Shown: positions 51,537-60,617, counted from the stretch's first letter. The stretch is 64,000 bases of DNA from Alloprevotella sp. Lung230 (GCF_014385435.1 NZ_JACSUD010000010.1:26388-90387); one strand, 5' to 3'. Notes: a model not told the origin generated them from the letters alone. Translations and numbers: made by a program.

Positions 51537-53369
51537 ATGCCTATCTTATGCCACCTCTCACAGCTCGTGCAGCGTTCGGCCGAACGCTACGGCGACCGCA
51601 CCGCTCTGCAGTATCGCGACTACACGCAGGGTCGGTGGGTGCCCATCTCGTGGAACCGCTTTGCCCGGCGTGTAGAGCAGACTTCCCGCTCTCTGATCGC
51701 CCTGGGCGTGGGGGTGCAGGACAACGTGGCGGTGTTTTCGCAAAACAAGCCCGAGAGTCTTTTTGTCGAATTTGGCGCTTTCTCCGTGCGCAGTGTGCTC
51801 ATCCCCTTCTACGCCACCAGCAGCGGGGCACAGGTGCAGTATATGGTCAACGATGCCAAAATCCGCGTGGTCTTTGTGGGCGAGCAGCAGCAATATGATG
51901 TGGTGTGGAGCGTGATGAGCCTCTGCCACTGCCTGGAGCACATCGTCATCTTCGACCGTACGGTGCAGCGCAACGAGGCCGACCACCTCTCCATCTATTT
52001 CGACGAATTTCTCCGCCTGGGCGATGCCGATTCGGCCTATCTGGCGCAGATGCACGTGCGCAATGGCGAGGCCAAGGACGAGGACGTGGCCAACATCCTC
52101 TACACCAGCGGCACCACCGGCCAGCCCAAAGGCGTGCTCCTCCTCCATTCGCAATATCGCTTCGCCATCGAAGCCCACACCAAGGTGCTCAACATCACGC
52201 CGAACGATGTCATCATCAATTTCCTCCCTTTCAGCCACGTCTTTGAGGGCGCGTGGGCAAAACTCTGCCTGAGTTGCGGCGCCCAACTGGCTGTCAACCT
52301 CCGTCCGCTCGACATCCAACAGAGCATGCGCGAGGTGCACCCCACGTGCATGTGTGCCGTGCCCCGATTTTGGGAGAAGGTCTATCAGGGCGTCTTGGAA
52401 AAGATGGAAGCCGGAAGCCCCCTCCAACGCCGTCTCATCACCGACGCCCTGCGCGTGGGGAGCGAGGTGTGGGAAAAGTACACCTCCAAAGGCCGCCGTC
52501 CGCCTCTCGCCCTGCGCCTGAAATATGCCGCCTACGACCGCACTCTCCTGCGCCTGCTCCGCAACAAACTGGGGCTCGACCGCGCCAATTTCTTCCCCGT
52601 GGCCGGCGCCACGGTGTCGCCCGAGGTGGAGCGCTTTGTCCACGCTGCCGGTTTCCACATGGTGGCGGGCTATGGACTCACCGAAACTTGCGCCAGCGTG
52701 AGCTTCGACTATCCCAACCTCCCCGTCACCCTCGGCTCCATCGGCCGTCCCATGCCGGGCGTAGAGGTGAAAATCGGGGAGGACAACGAGATTTTGGTAC
52801 GCGCCAAGTCTGTCACCCCGGGCTATTACAAGAACGAGTCGGCCACGAAGGAGGCTTTCACCGAAGACGGTTTCTTCCGCACCGGCGATGCCGGCTACAT
52901 CAAGGACGGCGAACTCTTCATCACAGAGCGCATCAAGGACCTCTTCAAGACGAGCAACGGAAAATACGTCGCCCCGCAAATCATCGAAGGCAAACTCACC
53001 ATCGACCGCCACTTTGAGCAGGTGGTCGTCGTCGCCGACCAGCGGAAGTTTGTCGCTGCTCTCATCGTCCCGGCCTATGCTGCCCTCGAAGCCTATGCCC
53101 GGGAGCAGGGCATCGCCTTTGCCTCACGCGAGGAACTGTGTGCCGACCCGCGCATCCACGCTTATGTGGCGCAGCACATCGACACCCTCCAGCAGGAACT
53201 CGCCGCCTATGAGAAAATCAAGCGCTTCGTCCTCCTTCCACAACCGTTCACCATGGAGGCCGGCGAAATCACCAATACGCTCAAAATCAAGCGCCGCGTC
53301 ATCTATCAGCACTACGCTGCCCAGATTGAGCAGATGTATGCCGAGGCGGAGGCCGAACAGCGCAAGTAA
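51537..53369 (+). CDS. Long-chain acyl-CoA synthetase (AMP-forming)
   Basis: This enzyme activates long-chain fatty acids to acyl-CoA with ATP. The 610-residue protein has the AMP-binding motif I-L-Y-T-S-G-T-T-G-Q-P-K-G near residue 190, the Y-G-L-T-E-T motif near 380, and F-F-R-T-G-D-A-G-Y near 440. I-K-D-L-F-K-T-S-N-G-K-Y-V-A-P, with the catalytic C-terminal Lys region, is also present. The length and lack of membrane segments fit the FadD15-like group. A candidate operator array lies 180 bp upstream and composite repeat copy 5 begins 5 bp after its stop. Confidence 0.94.
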   Translation: MPILCHLSQLVQRSAERYGDRTALQYRDYTQGRWVPISWNRFARRVEQTSRSLIALGVGVQDNVAVFSQNKPESLFVEFGAFSVRSVLIPFYATSSGAQVQYMVNDAKIRVVFVGEQQQYDVVWSVMSLCHCLEHIVIFDRTVQRNEADHLSIYFDEFLRLGDADSAYLAQMHVRNGEAKDEDVANILYTSGTTGQPKGVLLLHSQYRFAIEAHTKVLNITPNDVIINFLPFSHVFEGAWAKLCLSCGAQLAVNLRPLDIQQSMREVHPTCMCAVPRFWEKVYQGVLEKMEAGSPLQRRLITDALRVGSEVWEKYTSKGRRPPLALRLKYAAYDRTLLRLLRNKLGLDRANFFPVAGATVSPEVERFVHAAGFHMVAGYGLTETCASVSFDYPNLPVTLGSIGRPMPGVEVKIGEDNEILVRAKSVTPGYYKNESATKEAFTEDGFFRTGDAGYIKDGELFITERIKDLFKTSNGKYVAPQIIEGKLTIDRHFEQVVVVADQRKFVAALIVPAYAALEAYAREQGIAFASREELCADPRIHAYVAQHIDTLQQELAAYEKIKRFVLLPQPFTMEAGEITNTLKIKRRVIYQHYAAQIEQMYAEAEAEQRK

Positions 53370-53374
53370 ATGCC

Positions 53375-53871
53375 TCGCGCGCATGCGCACTCCCTATATA
53401 TATAGGTGTATTTTTGCCTTCATTGCCTTCACCCTGCGCTCAGGACGTTGATTTTCTGGCTGTTGCGGGTGAAGGATCAGGACGGATTTGCCTTCACCTC
53501 TCCTTCACCCGCCTTCACCGTTGAGGCTCTTTCGCAAGGGCTTGCTCTCGCCGGTGAAGGCAGTGAAGGCAAAATGCAAGCCTATTGTGTAGTGACGCGC
53601 GCGCGAGGGCAGTGTTGTTGGGTCGAAGAGAGGGGGCGGGATCGACAAAAGAATTAGCACCCACTACCTCAGAGATAGTTTTTTCTACGTCTGAGGTAAA
53701 TCCCACTATCTCTGATGTAAATCCGTTCCTGTTGCGTCGGCCAGTAAACGTCTGTCGCTTTCAGCGACTCAGCCATTGGACTTTGACTTCAATAGTCGGC
53801 CATCTGTTAAAGTCGTGTTAAAGTCAAGACGCGGTGGCTGAATTTGAGGGGTGAGATGTCTATATATAAAT
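53375..53871 (+). repeat. Composite intergenic repeat, copy 5 (blocks A, B, C)
   Basis: Block A spans 53375-53607, with CGCGCG ends, arms GCCTTCATTGCCTTCACC and GGTGAAGGCAGTGAAGGC, and extra GCCTTCACC words in its centre. Block B units start at 53668, 53689 and 53710 (21-bp period). Block C (53812-53871) has the GTTAAA pair and TATATA tail. On the plus strand the block B frame reads T-T-S-E-I-V-F-S-T-S-E-V-N-P-T-I-S-D-V-N. Block C in another frame reads S-V-K-V-V-L-K-S then stops. It fills most of the gap between the acyl-CoA synthetase and the peptide gene. Confidence 0.87.
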
Positions 53872-54000
53872 GAAGATACTACCGAAGAATGGATATATGG
53901 TAAATCAATAATTATATTGAGGACGAGTAAAATACAATCTACGAAATATCTCTCATTCTTTCAATCTTTCTCTTGATTATTTGGCTGTCTGTTTTTTTCT

Positions 54001-54008
54001 TACTTTTG
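54001..54008 (+). promoter_or_regulatory. -7 element for the double-glycine peptide gene
   Basis: TACTTTTG matches TAnnTTTG. The best -33 (TTTG at 53980-53983) is only 17 nt upstream, shorter than usual. Confidence 0.45.
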
Positions 54009-54028
54009 TCGTCGAAAGGATTTGCTTT

Positions 54029-54235
54029 TTGTTATATTCTTTTCATTTAGTATTCACTCCAAACATTCAACGTCTGGAAAAACTCAACAATCAAGAGCTT
54101 TCTGCCATCAAGGGTGGCAGAAAAGAAGATGAGGGAGGACTTTCTCTCATCGGCATTGGTGGATTTGACGATGGTAAAAAAGGTAATGCCTACATTCGCA
54201 TTCTGTTTTTCAAGATTCGTTTACCTTGGTGGTAA
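54029..54235 (+). CDS. Double-glycine-leader peptide (bacteriocin- or signal-like)
   Basis: The frame ends in a classical double-glycine leader: L-E-K-L-N-N-Q-E-L-S-A-I-K-G-G, as cleaved by C39 peptidase transporters. The predicted 38-residue cargo begins R-K-E-D-E-G-G and ends I-L-F-F-K-I-R-L-P-W-W. The acidic/Gly-rich first half and hydrophobic basic C-terminus ending Trp-Trp suggest membrane activity. There is no in-frame ATG: I used a TTG at 54029 (30-residue leader), while an ATT at 54065 would give the more usual 18-residue leader. The local DNA is AT-richer than the chromosome around it. No C39 transporter or modification enzyme is in the window. A weak hairpin follows the stop. Confidence 0.7.
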   Translation: MLYSFHLVFTPNIQRLEKLNNQELSAIKGGRKEDEGGLSLIGIGGFDDGKKGNAYIRILFFKIRLPWW

Positions 54236-54245
54236 ATCCTAGGCC

Positions 54246-54277
54246 AGCCCCAGAGTAGCTTACACTTATCTGGGGCT
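54246..54277 (+). terminator. Hairpin after the peptide gene
   Basis: AGCCCCAGA (54246-54254) pairs with TCTGGGGCT (54269-54277). The tail is not a clean T-tract, so it may attenuate rather than fully stop transcription into the next gene. Confidence 0.55.
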
Positions 54278-54298
54278 ATTCTTAAAACATTTCTATCT

Positions 54299-55390
54299 AT
54301 GTTCCGATTACTCATATATTCTCTCTGCACTCTCTACTCTCTCAGCCTTTCAGCGCAGCGCAAAGTCCATGTGATTGATGCAGCCACGCAGCTTTCTATT
54401 GAAAATGTAGTCGTTACCGATGCACAATCAGGGAAAGTTTTGGGAATTACTCCCCAAAACGGCCTCTTTCTCTCCACTTCTCAGGCCAAAAAGCTGAGCT
54501 TCTCTCACTTGTCCTACCAACCTTTGGCTGCACAAGTTGCAGATACCGTTCGCCTCGTCCCACGCGATTACCAAATTGCGGCATCGGAAGTCACAGCAAA
54601 GGCTGCGGACTACTACAGACTCCGCGCTGTGGTGCGTTCTTATCAATATGTAGACAGCATACCAGTGAACTTTGTGGATGCCGTCTTGGACTTTTATGTC
54701 AATGGTAAGGGCGATAAGTTGGAATATCGTGTGCTTAAGCTAGATGCCTACAAAGATAAAGCGCGTATTCGAGAGAATCATCTCAACAGAAGCAAGGTAG
54801 AAGTGGATGACAACGGCCTATTGGATTGGGTGAGCAACCATCATGTTGCGACCAATAGTCCGAGTTTTATCCTACAACAATCGGGAGAGGAGAAACTCAT
54901 TCTCAAAAAGAAAACTCGCGAACTACTAGGTTCACTCACTTTCGACCCAAGTCAAAGAGCCTATGTCGCAAAGGTCAATCTACTCACTCCCAAAGACACC
55001 GCAACGCGTCACCTTTTCGGCCGTTCCATTAAGTTTAATCTCCACACCCTCGAGGAGCGTTTCCCTGCATCAGTGGACACCGCACGCCTGCGTGTCTATG
55101 ATCTACAAAGCTATCGTTGGCTGCTGCAGCGCGACACTTGGACAAAAAAGTATCCCATTCGCGTTCCCCTCACAATGATTCACGAGATTGTAGTCTTCGA
55201 ACGCCAACGATTGAGCAAAGCGGATTACAAAAAGCTAGATTTCGACACAGATTGGTACGACATTCCTCACTCTCTCCGCGGACGCGCTACGACAGAAAAC
55301 ATCGATCTCTCGAAATACACACTGCCACTTCCCCTAGACATCCAATCGTTGTTGGGCAATCAGCTCCAACTACTGCCTTATAAGGACTAG
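54299..55390 (+). CDS. CarboxypepD-reg-like domain secreted protein
   Basis: The 363-residue protein has a signal peptide (S-L-S-L-S-A-Q). A carboxypeptidase-regulatory-like beta domain follows (V-I-D-A-A-T-Q-L-S-I-E-N-V-V-V-T-D-A, about residues 25-90), as in the N-terminal extension of SusC proteins. The remaining 270 residues match no family I recognise and contain no membrane segment. The gene is 63 bp downstream of the double-glycine peptide gene and shares its AT-rich composition, so the two may form an acquired unit. A role in export, sensing or immunity of the peptide is speculation. Confidence 0.75.
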   Translation: MFRLLIYSLCTLYSLSLSAQRKVHVIDAATQLSIENVVVTDAQSGKVLGITPQNGLFLSTSQAKKLSFSHLSYQPLAAQVADTVRLVPRDYQIAASEVTAKAADYYRLRAVVRSYQYVDSIPVNFVDAVLDFYVNGKGDKLEYRVLKLDAYKDKARIRENHLNRSKVEVDDNGLLDWVSNHHVATNSPSFILQQSGEEKLILKKKTRELLGSLTFDPSQRAYVAKVNLLTPKDTATRHLFGRSIKFNLHTLEERFPASVDTARLRVYDLQSYRWLLQRDTWTKKYPIRVPLTMIHEIVVFERQRLSKADYKKLDFDTDWYDIPHSLRGRATTENIDLSKYTLPLPLDIQSLLGNQLQLLPYKD

Positions 55391-55518
55391 CTAGTCGTCC
55401 CTTAAAAAGCTTTGATAAGTGAAAAGTCACTCCTCCCCTGCCTCTCGCTTATTATTTTGAGCAGCGACAAAAGAACTCAAATACTAAATCCATTCATAAG
55501 GCTAAACAAATTTTTCGT

Positions 55519-56046
55519 ATGAAGCCCATCCTTCAAACCCTCTCCCTCTTTCTCTTTTTCCTTTCGTCCTTGACCGTAAAAGCGCAAGGCGGTGTCCGAT
55601 TCGGATTCGGCCCGAACTATGCTGTTCCGCTGGTGAAAGGCGCCGGCGAAGAGAGCCGTGTGGGCTACTACTTGGAATTCCACTACAAGTTTGCTGAAAC
55701 CCCTTGGAGTCTCAACACCCGCTTGAACTACGAAATCTATGCCACCAACAAGGACAACCACTACACCTATACGCGTCCCTTCCAGAAGCGGGCGCTGTCG
55801 CTGGTGGCTTCGGCCAACTACGATCTGGTGCAGTCGGGCTTCTGCCGCCCCTACGTCGGTGCCGGTGTCGGGCTGAGCGTAGACAACGAAGGGCGCGGCG
55901 TGTTCAACGAAGGGCATGTCTACCACCCCGTGCTGGTGCCTCGTGTCGGTGTGACTTTCTGGCGCCATCTGGACTGCGCCCTGCAATATACGCTCGCGGC
56001 CGGACACAGCAGTCGTCTGGCCGTGTCGATGGGCTACCGCTTCTAA
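55519..56046 (+). CDS. Small outer-membrane beta-barrel protein
   Basis: The 175-residue protein has a signal peptide (L-T-V-K-A-Q-G). Alternating hydrophobic strands typical of an eight-stranded barrel follow, including G-V-R-F-G-F-G-P-N-Y, R-P-Y-V-G-A-G-V-G-L-S and a terminal S-M-G-Y-R-F with C-terminal Phe for outer-membrane insertion. It resembles the porin-family/OprF-like N-terminal barrels found across Bacteroidota. The exact function is unknown. It precedes the putative metal-uptake genes by 157 bp but looks separately transcribed, with a hairpin between. Confidence 0.8.
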   Translation: MKPILQTLSLFLFFLSSLTVKAQGGVRFGFGPNYAVPLVKGAGEESRVGYYLEFHYKFAETPWSLNTRLNYEIYATNKDNHYTYTRPFQKRALSLVASANYDLVQSGFCRPYVGAGVGLSVDNEGRGVFNEGHVYHPVLVPRVGVTFWRHLDCALQYTLAAGHSSRLAVSMGYRF

Positions 56047-56073
56047 GACGGTATCCCCTTTCCCATAAAAACT

Positions 56074-56115
56074 CATGCCCCTTTGTGCGGTGTTTTACAA
56101 GCACAAAGGGGCATG
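56074..56115. terminator. Strong hairpin after the barrel gene
   Basis: CATGCCCCTTTGTGC (56074-56088) pairs perfectly with GCACAAAGGGGCATG (56101-56115). There is no T-tract on the plus side; a T-run on the minus side is short. It may act as a transcript-end stabiliser. Confidence 0.6.
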
Positions 56116-56163
56116 GCTCGTAGACAAAAAGAGGTTAAAGGGCGTGGGAAAACAGCGCAAAGG

Positions 56164-56195
56164 TTTGCAGGAGTGAAAACTTCTTGTTACTTTTG
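56164..56195 (+). promoter_or_regulatory. Promoter with start codon close by
   Basis: TTTG (56164-56167), exactly 20 nt, then TACTTTTG (56188-56195) is a near-perfect Bacteroidota promoter. The ATG at 56204 is only 8 nt past the -7, so the transcript could be almost leaderless. Confidence 0.75.
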
Positions 56196-56203
56196 CCCGA
56201 AAT

Positions 56204-56584
56204 ATGAGACTACTTTCCTTGCGCATCCGGCATCGTGTGTGGCTGGCGTGGTTGCTTTTACTCACGCTCGCACCGCAGTTGGTGGTGAAAACTTTTCACT
56301 ACCACGTCTCCCTTGCGCCCACGGAAGTGGTCGTCGCGTGCGCTGCTGCACAGGACGCATCTCCTGCCAAGGACAGCAAAGGACATGCGCTGCACGCTGC
56401 GCAACTCAGTGCCGATGGGCATTGCAGCATCTGCGACTTTACCCCATTTTTTGCGACCGAACCCCTTGTGGCCGAGTTCGGATTTTTTGCGCCTTGCTAC
56501 CCGTTGCACCTTGTGCCCACGGTGGAGCAGACCGTGCCGATGACTCCATCGGTGGCCACTTTGCGCGGTCCACCCATGGCGTGA
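56204..56584 (+). CDS. Small exported Cys/His protein, DUF2946-like
   Basis: The 126-residue protein has a basic N-terminus and one hydrophobic segment (W-L-A-W-L-L-L-L-T-L-A-P-Q) acting as signal or anchor. A short motif H-C-S-I-C-D-F-T-P-F near residue 88 resembles the H-C-x-x-C motif of DUF2946-type proteins that accompany metal-uptake receptors. Two further His (H-Y-H) lie near residue 38. It heads the group that includes the ZnuD-like receptor and a His-containing lipoprotein. A metal-handling role is inferred from motif and context only. Confidence 0.65.
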   Translation: MRLLSLRIRHRVWLAWLLLLTLAPQLVVKTFHYHVSLAPTEVVVACAAAQDASPAKDSKGHALHAAQLSADGHCSICDFTPFFATEPLVAEFGFFAPCYPLHLVPTVEQTVPMTPSVATLRGPPMA

Positions 56585-56747
56585 GCGCCGCTTTTCTTCT
56601 CTCTCCTTTTTTCAGTTTCCACCGACGACGCACCGCTTTGACTGCGGTGACGGCGTGATGGGGCGTAGCCGCCGGGCGACACACGCAGCAAGAAGCCGCG
56701 CGTGCCGAGCATCGGTGCATTACGCCTCAAAATCCCTTTTTCTCTTT

Positions 56748-58859
56748 ATGATTCGATTCTTGGAGCACGCCGGTGTGGCCGGCCTTCTCCTGTGTGGTGG
56801 CGTAGCGTCGGCTGTGGCGCAAACCCCTTGCGACACTTGCATCTTCGACGTGCATCGTTTGGGAGAAGCCACTGCCACCGGCCACCGTCAGCACCACACG
56901 CAAAACGTGGCGGCAAAGACCCTCTCGGCCACCGACATTCGCCGTAATCTGGGCAACACCTTTGCTTCCACCCTCACGCAGGTGGAGGGCGTGAGTCTTG
57001 TGCAAACCGGTGCTACGATTGCCAAACCTGTGCTGCACGGCATGTATGGCAACCGCCTGCTCATCGTCAACAACGGCGTGCGCCAGCAAGGCCAGCAATG
57101 GGGCGCCGACCACGCCCCCGAACTCGATGCCAACGCGGCAGCGAGCATCAGTGTGGTGAAAGGCGCTGAGGCCGTGCGCTACGGCGGCGAAGCCTTGGGC
57201 GGCGTTGTACTGCTTGATGCCAAACCATTGCCTTATGGGCGGCGCACGGTGGACGGAACGGTGTCGTTGCTCTACGGAAGCAATGGTCGGCGTGGTGCAC
57301 TGATGGGCATGGCCGACGGGGCGTTCTCTCTCCGGCAGGGCGATGCCGCCTGGCGCGTGCAGGGCACCTATGTCAACGGGGGCGACTGCTCCACGGCCGA
57401 CTATCTGCTCAACAACACCGGTATGCGCGAAGCCAACCTCTCGGCGGCTGCCGGCTGGATGCGCGACCACTGGACGGTCGATGCCTACTACAGCCTCTTT
57501 ACAACAAAAATCGGTGTGCTCTACAGCGCACAGATGGGCGAAATCGAATTGCTCAAAGAGCGCATCCGCATCGGCCGCCCGACGGATGTTAAACCTTTCT
57601 CCCGCGCCATCGACTACCCCCACCAACAGGTGGTGCACCATGTGGCGCGGGCCTCGGCAGCCTATCGCTGGGACAGCGGTGCACGGTTGCGTGTGCAGGC
57701 GGCGTGGCAGCACGACGACCGACAGGAATTCAACCTCCGCCGCAACTATCGCTCCCACGTGCCCACCCTCGACCTCGGTCTCAACACCCTCGACCTCGAC
57801 GCCGACTGGAAGCACACTTATGCAGAGCACTGGACGAGCGAGGCGGGCACCTTCTTCCACGCCATCGACAACCAAAACCGCCCCGGCACGGGCGTGGTGC
57901 CCATCATCCCCAACTACACGCAGCAGAATGCCGGCGGCTTCTTCATCCAGAAGTATGCCCGTCCGCACTGGGGTGCTGAGATGGGCGTGCGCTTGGACCA
58001 CCGTCGACTTTCCGCCCGAGGGAGCGACCTCTACGGCCATCTCTACGGGGGCCGTACGCAGCACACCAACCTCACCTATTCGCTGGGCATGCATTGGCAC
58101 GCCACGCCTCACCTCGACCTGCTCACCCACTTCGGCACCGCGCTCCGTGCGCCCCACGTGCACGAGCTCTACAGCAACGGGCTGGAACAAGCCTCGGGCT
58201 TGTATGCCGTGGGCGACTCTACCCTCCGCCCCGAAGTGAGCCGCAAGTGGGTGGTGTCGGCGCGTTACCATCGGCCACGCCTCTCGGCAAGTGTCGACCT
58301 CTATTCGCAATGGATTGACCGCTACATCTACGACGAGCCTACGGGCGAAATCGCCTCGATGGTGTCGGGCTTCTATCCCATCTTCCGCTATCGCAGTGCC
58401 AATGCTTGGTTTCGCGGTTTCGATGCCGACATTCGGTGGACGTGCCTGCCTCGCTTGGAATATGCCGTGGGTGGCAGCATGGTGTGGGCCGAGGAGCGCA
58501 GCACCGGGCGCTATCTCCCCTTCATTCCGCCGCTTCGCCTTTCGCAGAGCCTGACGTGGCGCATCGGTTCGTGGGGAAAGTGGCACGACACCTATGTGAA
58601 AGGAACGCATCGGTTTGTCGCGAAACAAACCCGCTTCGACCCCGCCACCGACCTCATCCCCTACAGCCCACCGGCCTACCACCTCTTCGGCTTGGAAGTC
58701 GGGACGACCCTCACGCTCTCTCCCCGCCAGCGTATGCACCTCCTCCTCACGGCCGACAATCTCCTCAATCGCGCTTATCGCGACTATACCAACCGCTTCC
58801 GCTACTACGCCCACGACCTCGGCCGCGACGTCCGCTTGATGGCCACGTGGGAATTCTGA
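56748..58859 (+). CDS. TonB-dependent receptor, ZnuD-like (putative metal uptake)
   Basis: This 703-residue outer-membrane receptor starts at the ATG at 56748, which gives a signal peptide ending A-V-A-Q; an earlier in-frame start adds an implausible Arg-rich extension. The mature N-terminus holds C-D-T-C. The plug has V-E-G-V-S-L-V-Q-T-G, P-V-L-H-G-M-Y-G-N-R-L-L-I-V-N-N-G-V-R and W-G-A-D-H-A-P-E-L-D. That last segment matches the P-D-H-A-P type motif of ZnuD-like receptors. V-V-K-G-A-E-A-V-R-Y-G-G-E-A-L-G-G-V and a C-terminal aromatic (A-T-W-E-F) are present. Zinc or another metal is the probable substrate, by family and neighbours. Confidence 0.88.
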   Translation: MIRFLEHAGVAGLLLCGGVASAVAQTPCDTCIFDVHRLGEATATGHRQHHTQNVAAKTLSATDIRRNLGNTFASTLTQVEGVSLVQTGATIAKPVLHGMYGNRLLIVNNGVRQQGQQWGADHAPELDANAAASISVVKGAEAVRYGGEALGGVVLLDAKPLPYGRRTVDGTVSLLYGSNGRRGALMGMADGAFSLRQGDAAWRVQGTYVNGGDCSTADYLLNNTGMREANLSAAAGWMRDHWTVDAYYSLFTTKIGVLYSAQMGEIELLKERIRIGRPTDVKPFSRAIDYPHQQVVHHVARASAAYRWDSGARLRVQAAWQHDDRQEFNLRRNYRSHVPTLDLGLNTLDLDADWKHTYAEHWTSEAGTFFHAIDNQNRPGTGVVPIIPNYTQQNAGGFFIQKYARPHWGAEMGVRLDHRRLSARGSDLYGHLYGGRTQHTNLTYSLGMHWHATPHLDLLTHFGTALRAPHVHELYSNGLEQASGLYAVGDSTLRPEVSRKWVVSARYHRPRLSASVDLYSQWIDRYIYDEPTGEIASMVSGFYPIFRYRSANAWFRGFDADIRWTCLPRLEYAVGGSMVWAEERSTGRYLPFIPPLRLSQSLTWRIGSWGKWHDTYVKGTHRFVAKQTRFDPATDLIPYSPPAYHLFGLEVGTTLTLSPRQRMHLLLTADNLLNRAYRDYTNRFRYYAHDLGRDVRLMATWEF

Positions 58860-58908
58860 CGGCGGTGGTTCTCCCAATAAAATGCAAACCTTCAAATACT
58901 CTTTTCTT

Positions 58909-60579
58909 ATGAACAAAATTTTCTCATTTCTCCTGCTCCTCCTCATCGGAGTGATTACCGCTTGCAGCAGCGACCCCGCCACCCCCATCGACGAGCGCAA
59001 AAACAAAGACCACGGCGACCCCGCCAAAGTGGTGCTCACCCTGACTCAAGGCAAACTCTCCATCGCCAACACCTTTGTGCCCGATGCCGACAAATCGGCA
59101 CAAGTCATCACCTACGCCCTCCAAGAAGGCAAAGGATGGCAACCCGCCGAGGGCAGTGCCGAGGGCTGGAAGGTGAGCACCGACAAAGAAGGTGCGGCCT
59201 ATCAACTCACCATCCGTTATTATGACTACTCCGGTGCCGACATCACCTCGCAGTTTGTTACCAACGGTCAGGACCGTATACATCAACACTTCTTCATCCC
59301 CCAGAATGTCCGCACCACCAACGGAACACCCCTCCCGAATGAAGAGCACTCCGACCGCCCCTACAGCTATCTCTACCTCGACACCACTCCTTGGGATGGC
59401 GCGATGGGCGATGCCGACGTGAAACTCATTGGTCCCGACAACCCCATCGGAATGAAAGGCGTGTTTCAATTCCACGCCCCACGAAACATCATGATGAACA
59501 TCCGCTTGATGCACGCCCACGAGTCGAAGTTCACCAAGTCGGGCAAACCTTCCCCCTATTACGCTCCCACCAACGGCCAGTTGCTCAACGAAAGCTGGGA
59601 TCTCCAAATGACCATACCTGTCAATGTCCAAGGCGAGGAGAATGCTGAGGATGAGCCCGAAGTGAAGCGCATCGAACTCACCATGGCCTCGGGACACTTC
59701 CACGGCACCCTCTTCCACCAAGATGCCGAATATCCCGGTGTGAAACACCGTAAATCGGTGCAGAAGATGATACTTGTCCCCGACGGAAAAGGCGGATGGA
59801 AACCTGCAGAAGGCAGTGCCACCAAGTTCTACGCCCTCAGTTCCAATACCTACATTGCTCCCTACGGACTTTGGATACGCTACTATGATGCCGACGGCAC
59901 CGAAATCACCAACCGCTTCATCGAACAGGGCGCGGTCGACCTGCACCAACACTTCTTTACTCCAATCCACGTGAAACCCACTTTCGATGGAAAAGCCGAG
60001 GCCGACGATAACAGTGCTCCCCTCACTCTCCTCAACTACGTCTACATGGACACCGACCCTTGGAACGGACGCCTCAAAAGCAGCGCCACTATACCGGCAG
60101 CACGCCTCATCGGATCGAAGACTACGGGAAAGAATGCCGCCGGCGACTACCTCTTTGAACCCCTCCAACCTTTCGGACACAAAGGCTTCTTCAGTTTCCT
60201 CAAACCCCGAAAGCAGTTTGATATCCAAGTGCGGCTGATGCACTCAGAGAATGGGAAATACCGTCTCGACAATGGCCGAAAAGTGCCTTCCCCCTTCTAT
60301 TCTCCCTCTCCTGCTCAGCTCCAAACTGCACATTTCGAACTCAACTACACCATCCCTGTGGTGGTCTATGCTGCTCGCGATGACATGAGTGACTGGGAGT
60401 CGAGCTCCACACAGCCGGATGGAACACCAACCACTTTCGCCAAACTCAAGCCCCAAGAGCAGAATTTTGTACATGCTGCTGCCGTGGCTTTCGGTGTGAG
60501 CGATGCAGAAATGCTGACCGACATCTTTGCCTACTTAGACGGTACGGCCGATCCCGAATCCGGCAGCCTCTGGTTCTGA
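58909..60579 (+). CDS. Lipoprotein with internal duplication, His-containing (putative metal binding)
   Basis: The 556-residue protein has a lipoprotein signal (G-V-I-T-A-C, Cys near residue 17). It is built of two similar halves. Each has a P-A-E-G-S-A segment, an I-R-Y-Y-D-x-x-G-x-[DE]-I-T motif, H-Q-H-F-F-[IT]-P and F-H-A-P or F-L-K-P. The second half also has S-G-H-F-H-G-T-L-F-H, which is replaced by a non-His strand in the first half. These His clusters favour metal binding at the cell surface. It lies 49 bp after the ZnuD-like receptor and is probably its partner, as BtuG is for BtuB. Family name unknown to me. The ATG at 58909 gives the lipobox. Confidence 0.78.
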   Translation: MNKIFSFLLLLLIGVITACSSDPATPIDERKNKDHGDPAKVVLTLTQGKLSIANTFVPDADKSAQVITYALQEGKGWQPAEGSAEGWKVSTDKEGAAYQLTIRYYDYSGADITSQFVTNGQDRIHQHFFIPQNVRTTNGTPLPNEEHSDRPYSYLYLDTTPWDGAMGDADVKLIGPDNPIGMKGVFQFHAPRNIMMNIRLMHAHESKFTKSGKPSPYYAPTNGQLLNESWDLQMTIPVNVQGEENAEDEPEVKRIELTMASGHFHGTLFHQDAEYPGVKHRKSVQKMILVPDGKGGWKPAEGSATKFYALSSNTYIAPYGLWIRYYDADGTEITNRFIEQGAVDLHQHFFTPIHVKPTFDGKAEADDNSAPLTLLNYVYMDTDPWNGRLKSSATIPAARLIGSKTTGKNAAGDYLFEPLQPFGHKGFFSFLKPRKQFDIQVRLMHSENGKYRLDNGRKVPSPFYSPSPAQLQTAHFELNYTIPVVVYAARDDMSDWESSSTQPDGTPTTFAKLKPQEQNFVHAAAVAFGVSDAEMLTDIFAYLDGTADPESGSLWF

Positions 60580-60617
60580 TTGCCGCGATCGTGTGCTCGC
60601 ACATCCCTCTTTGTTTT

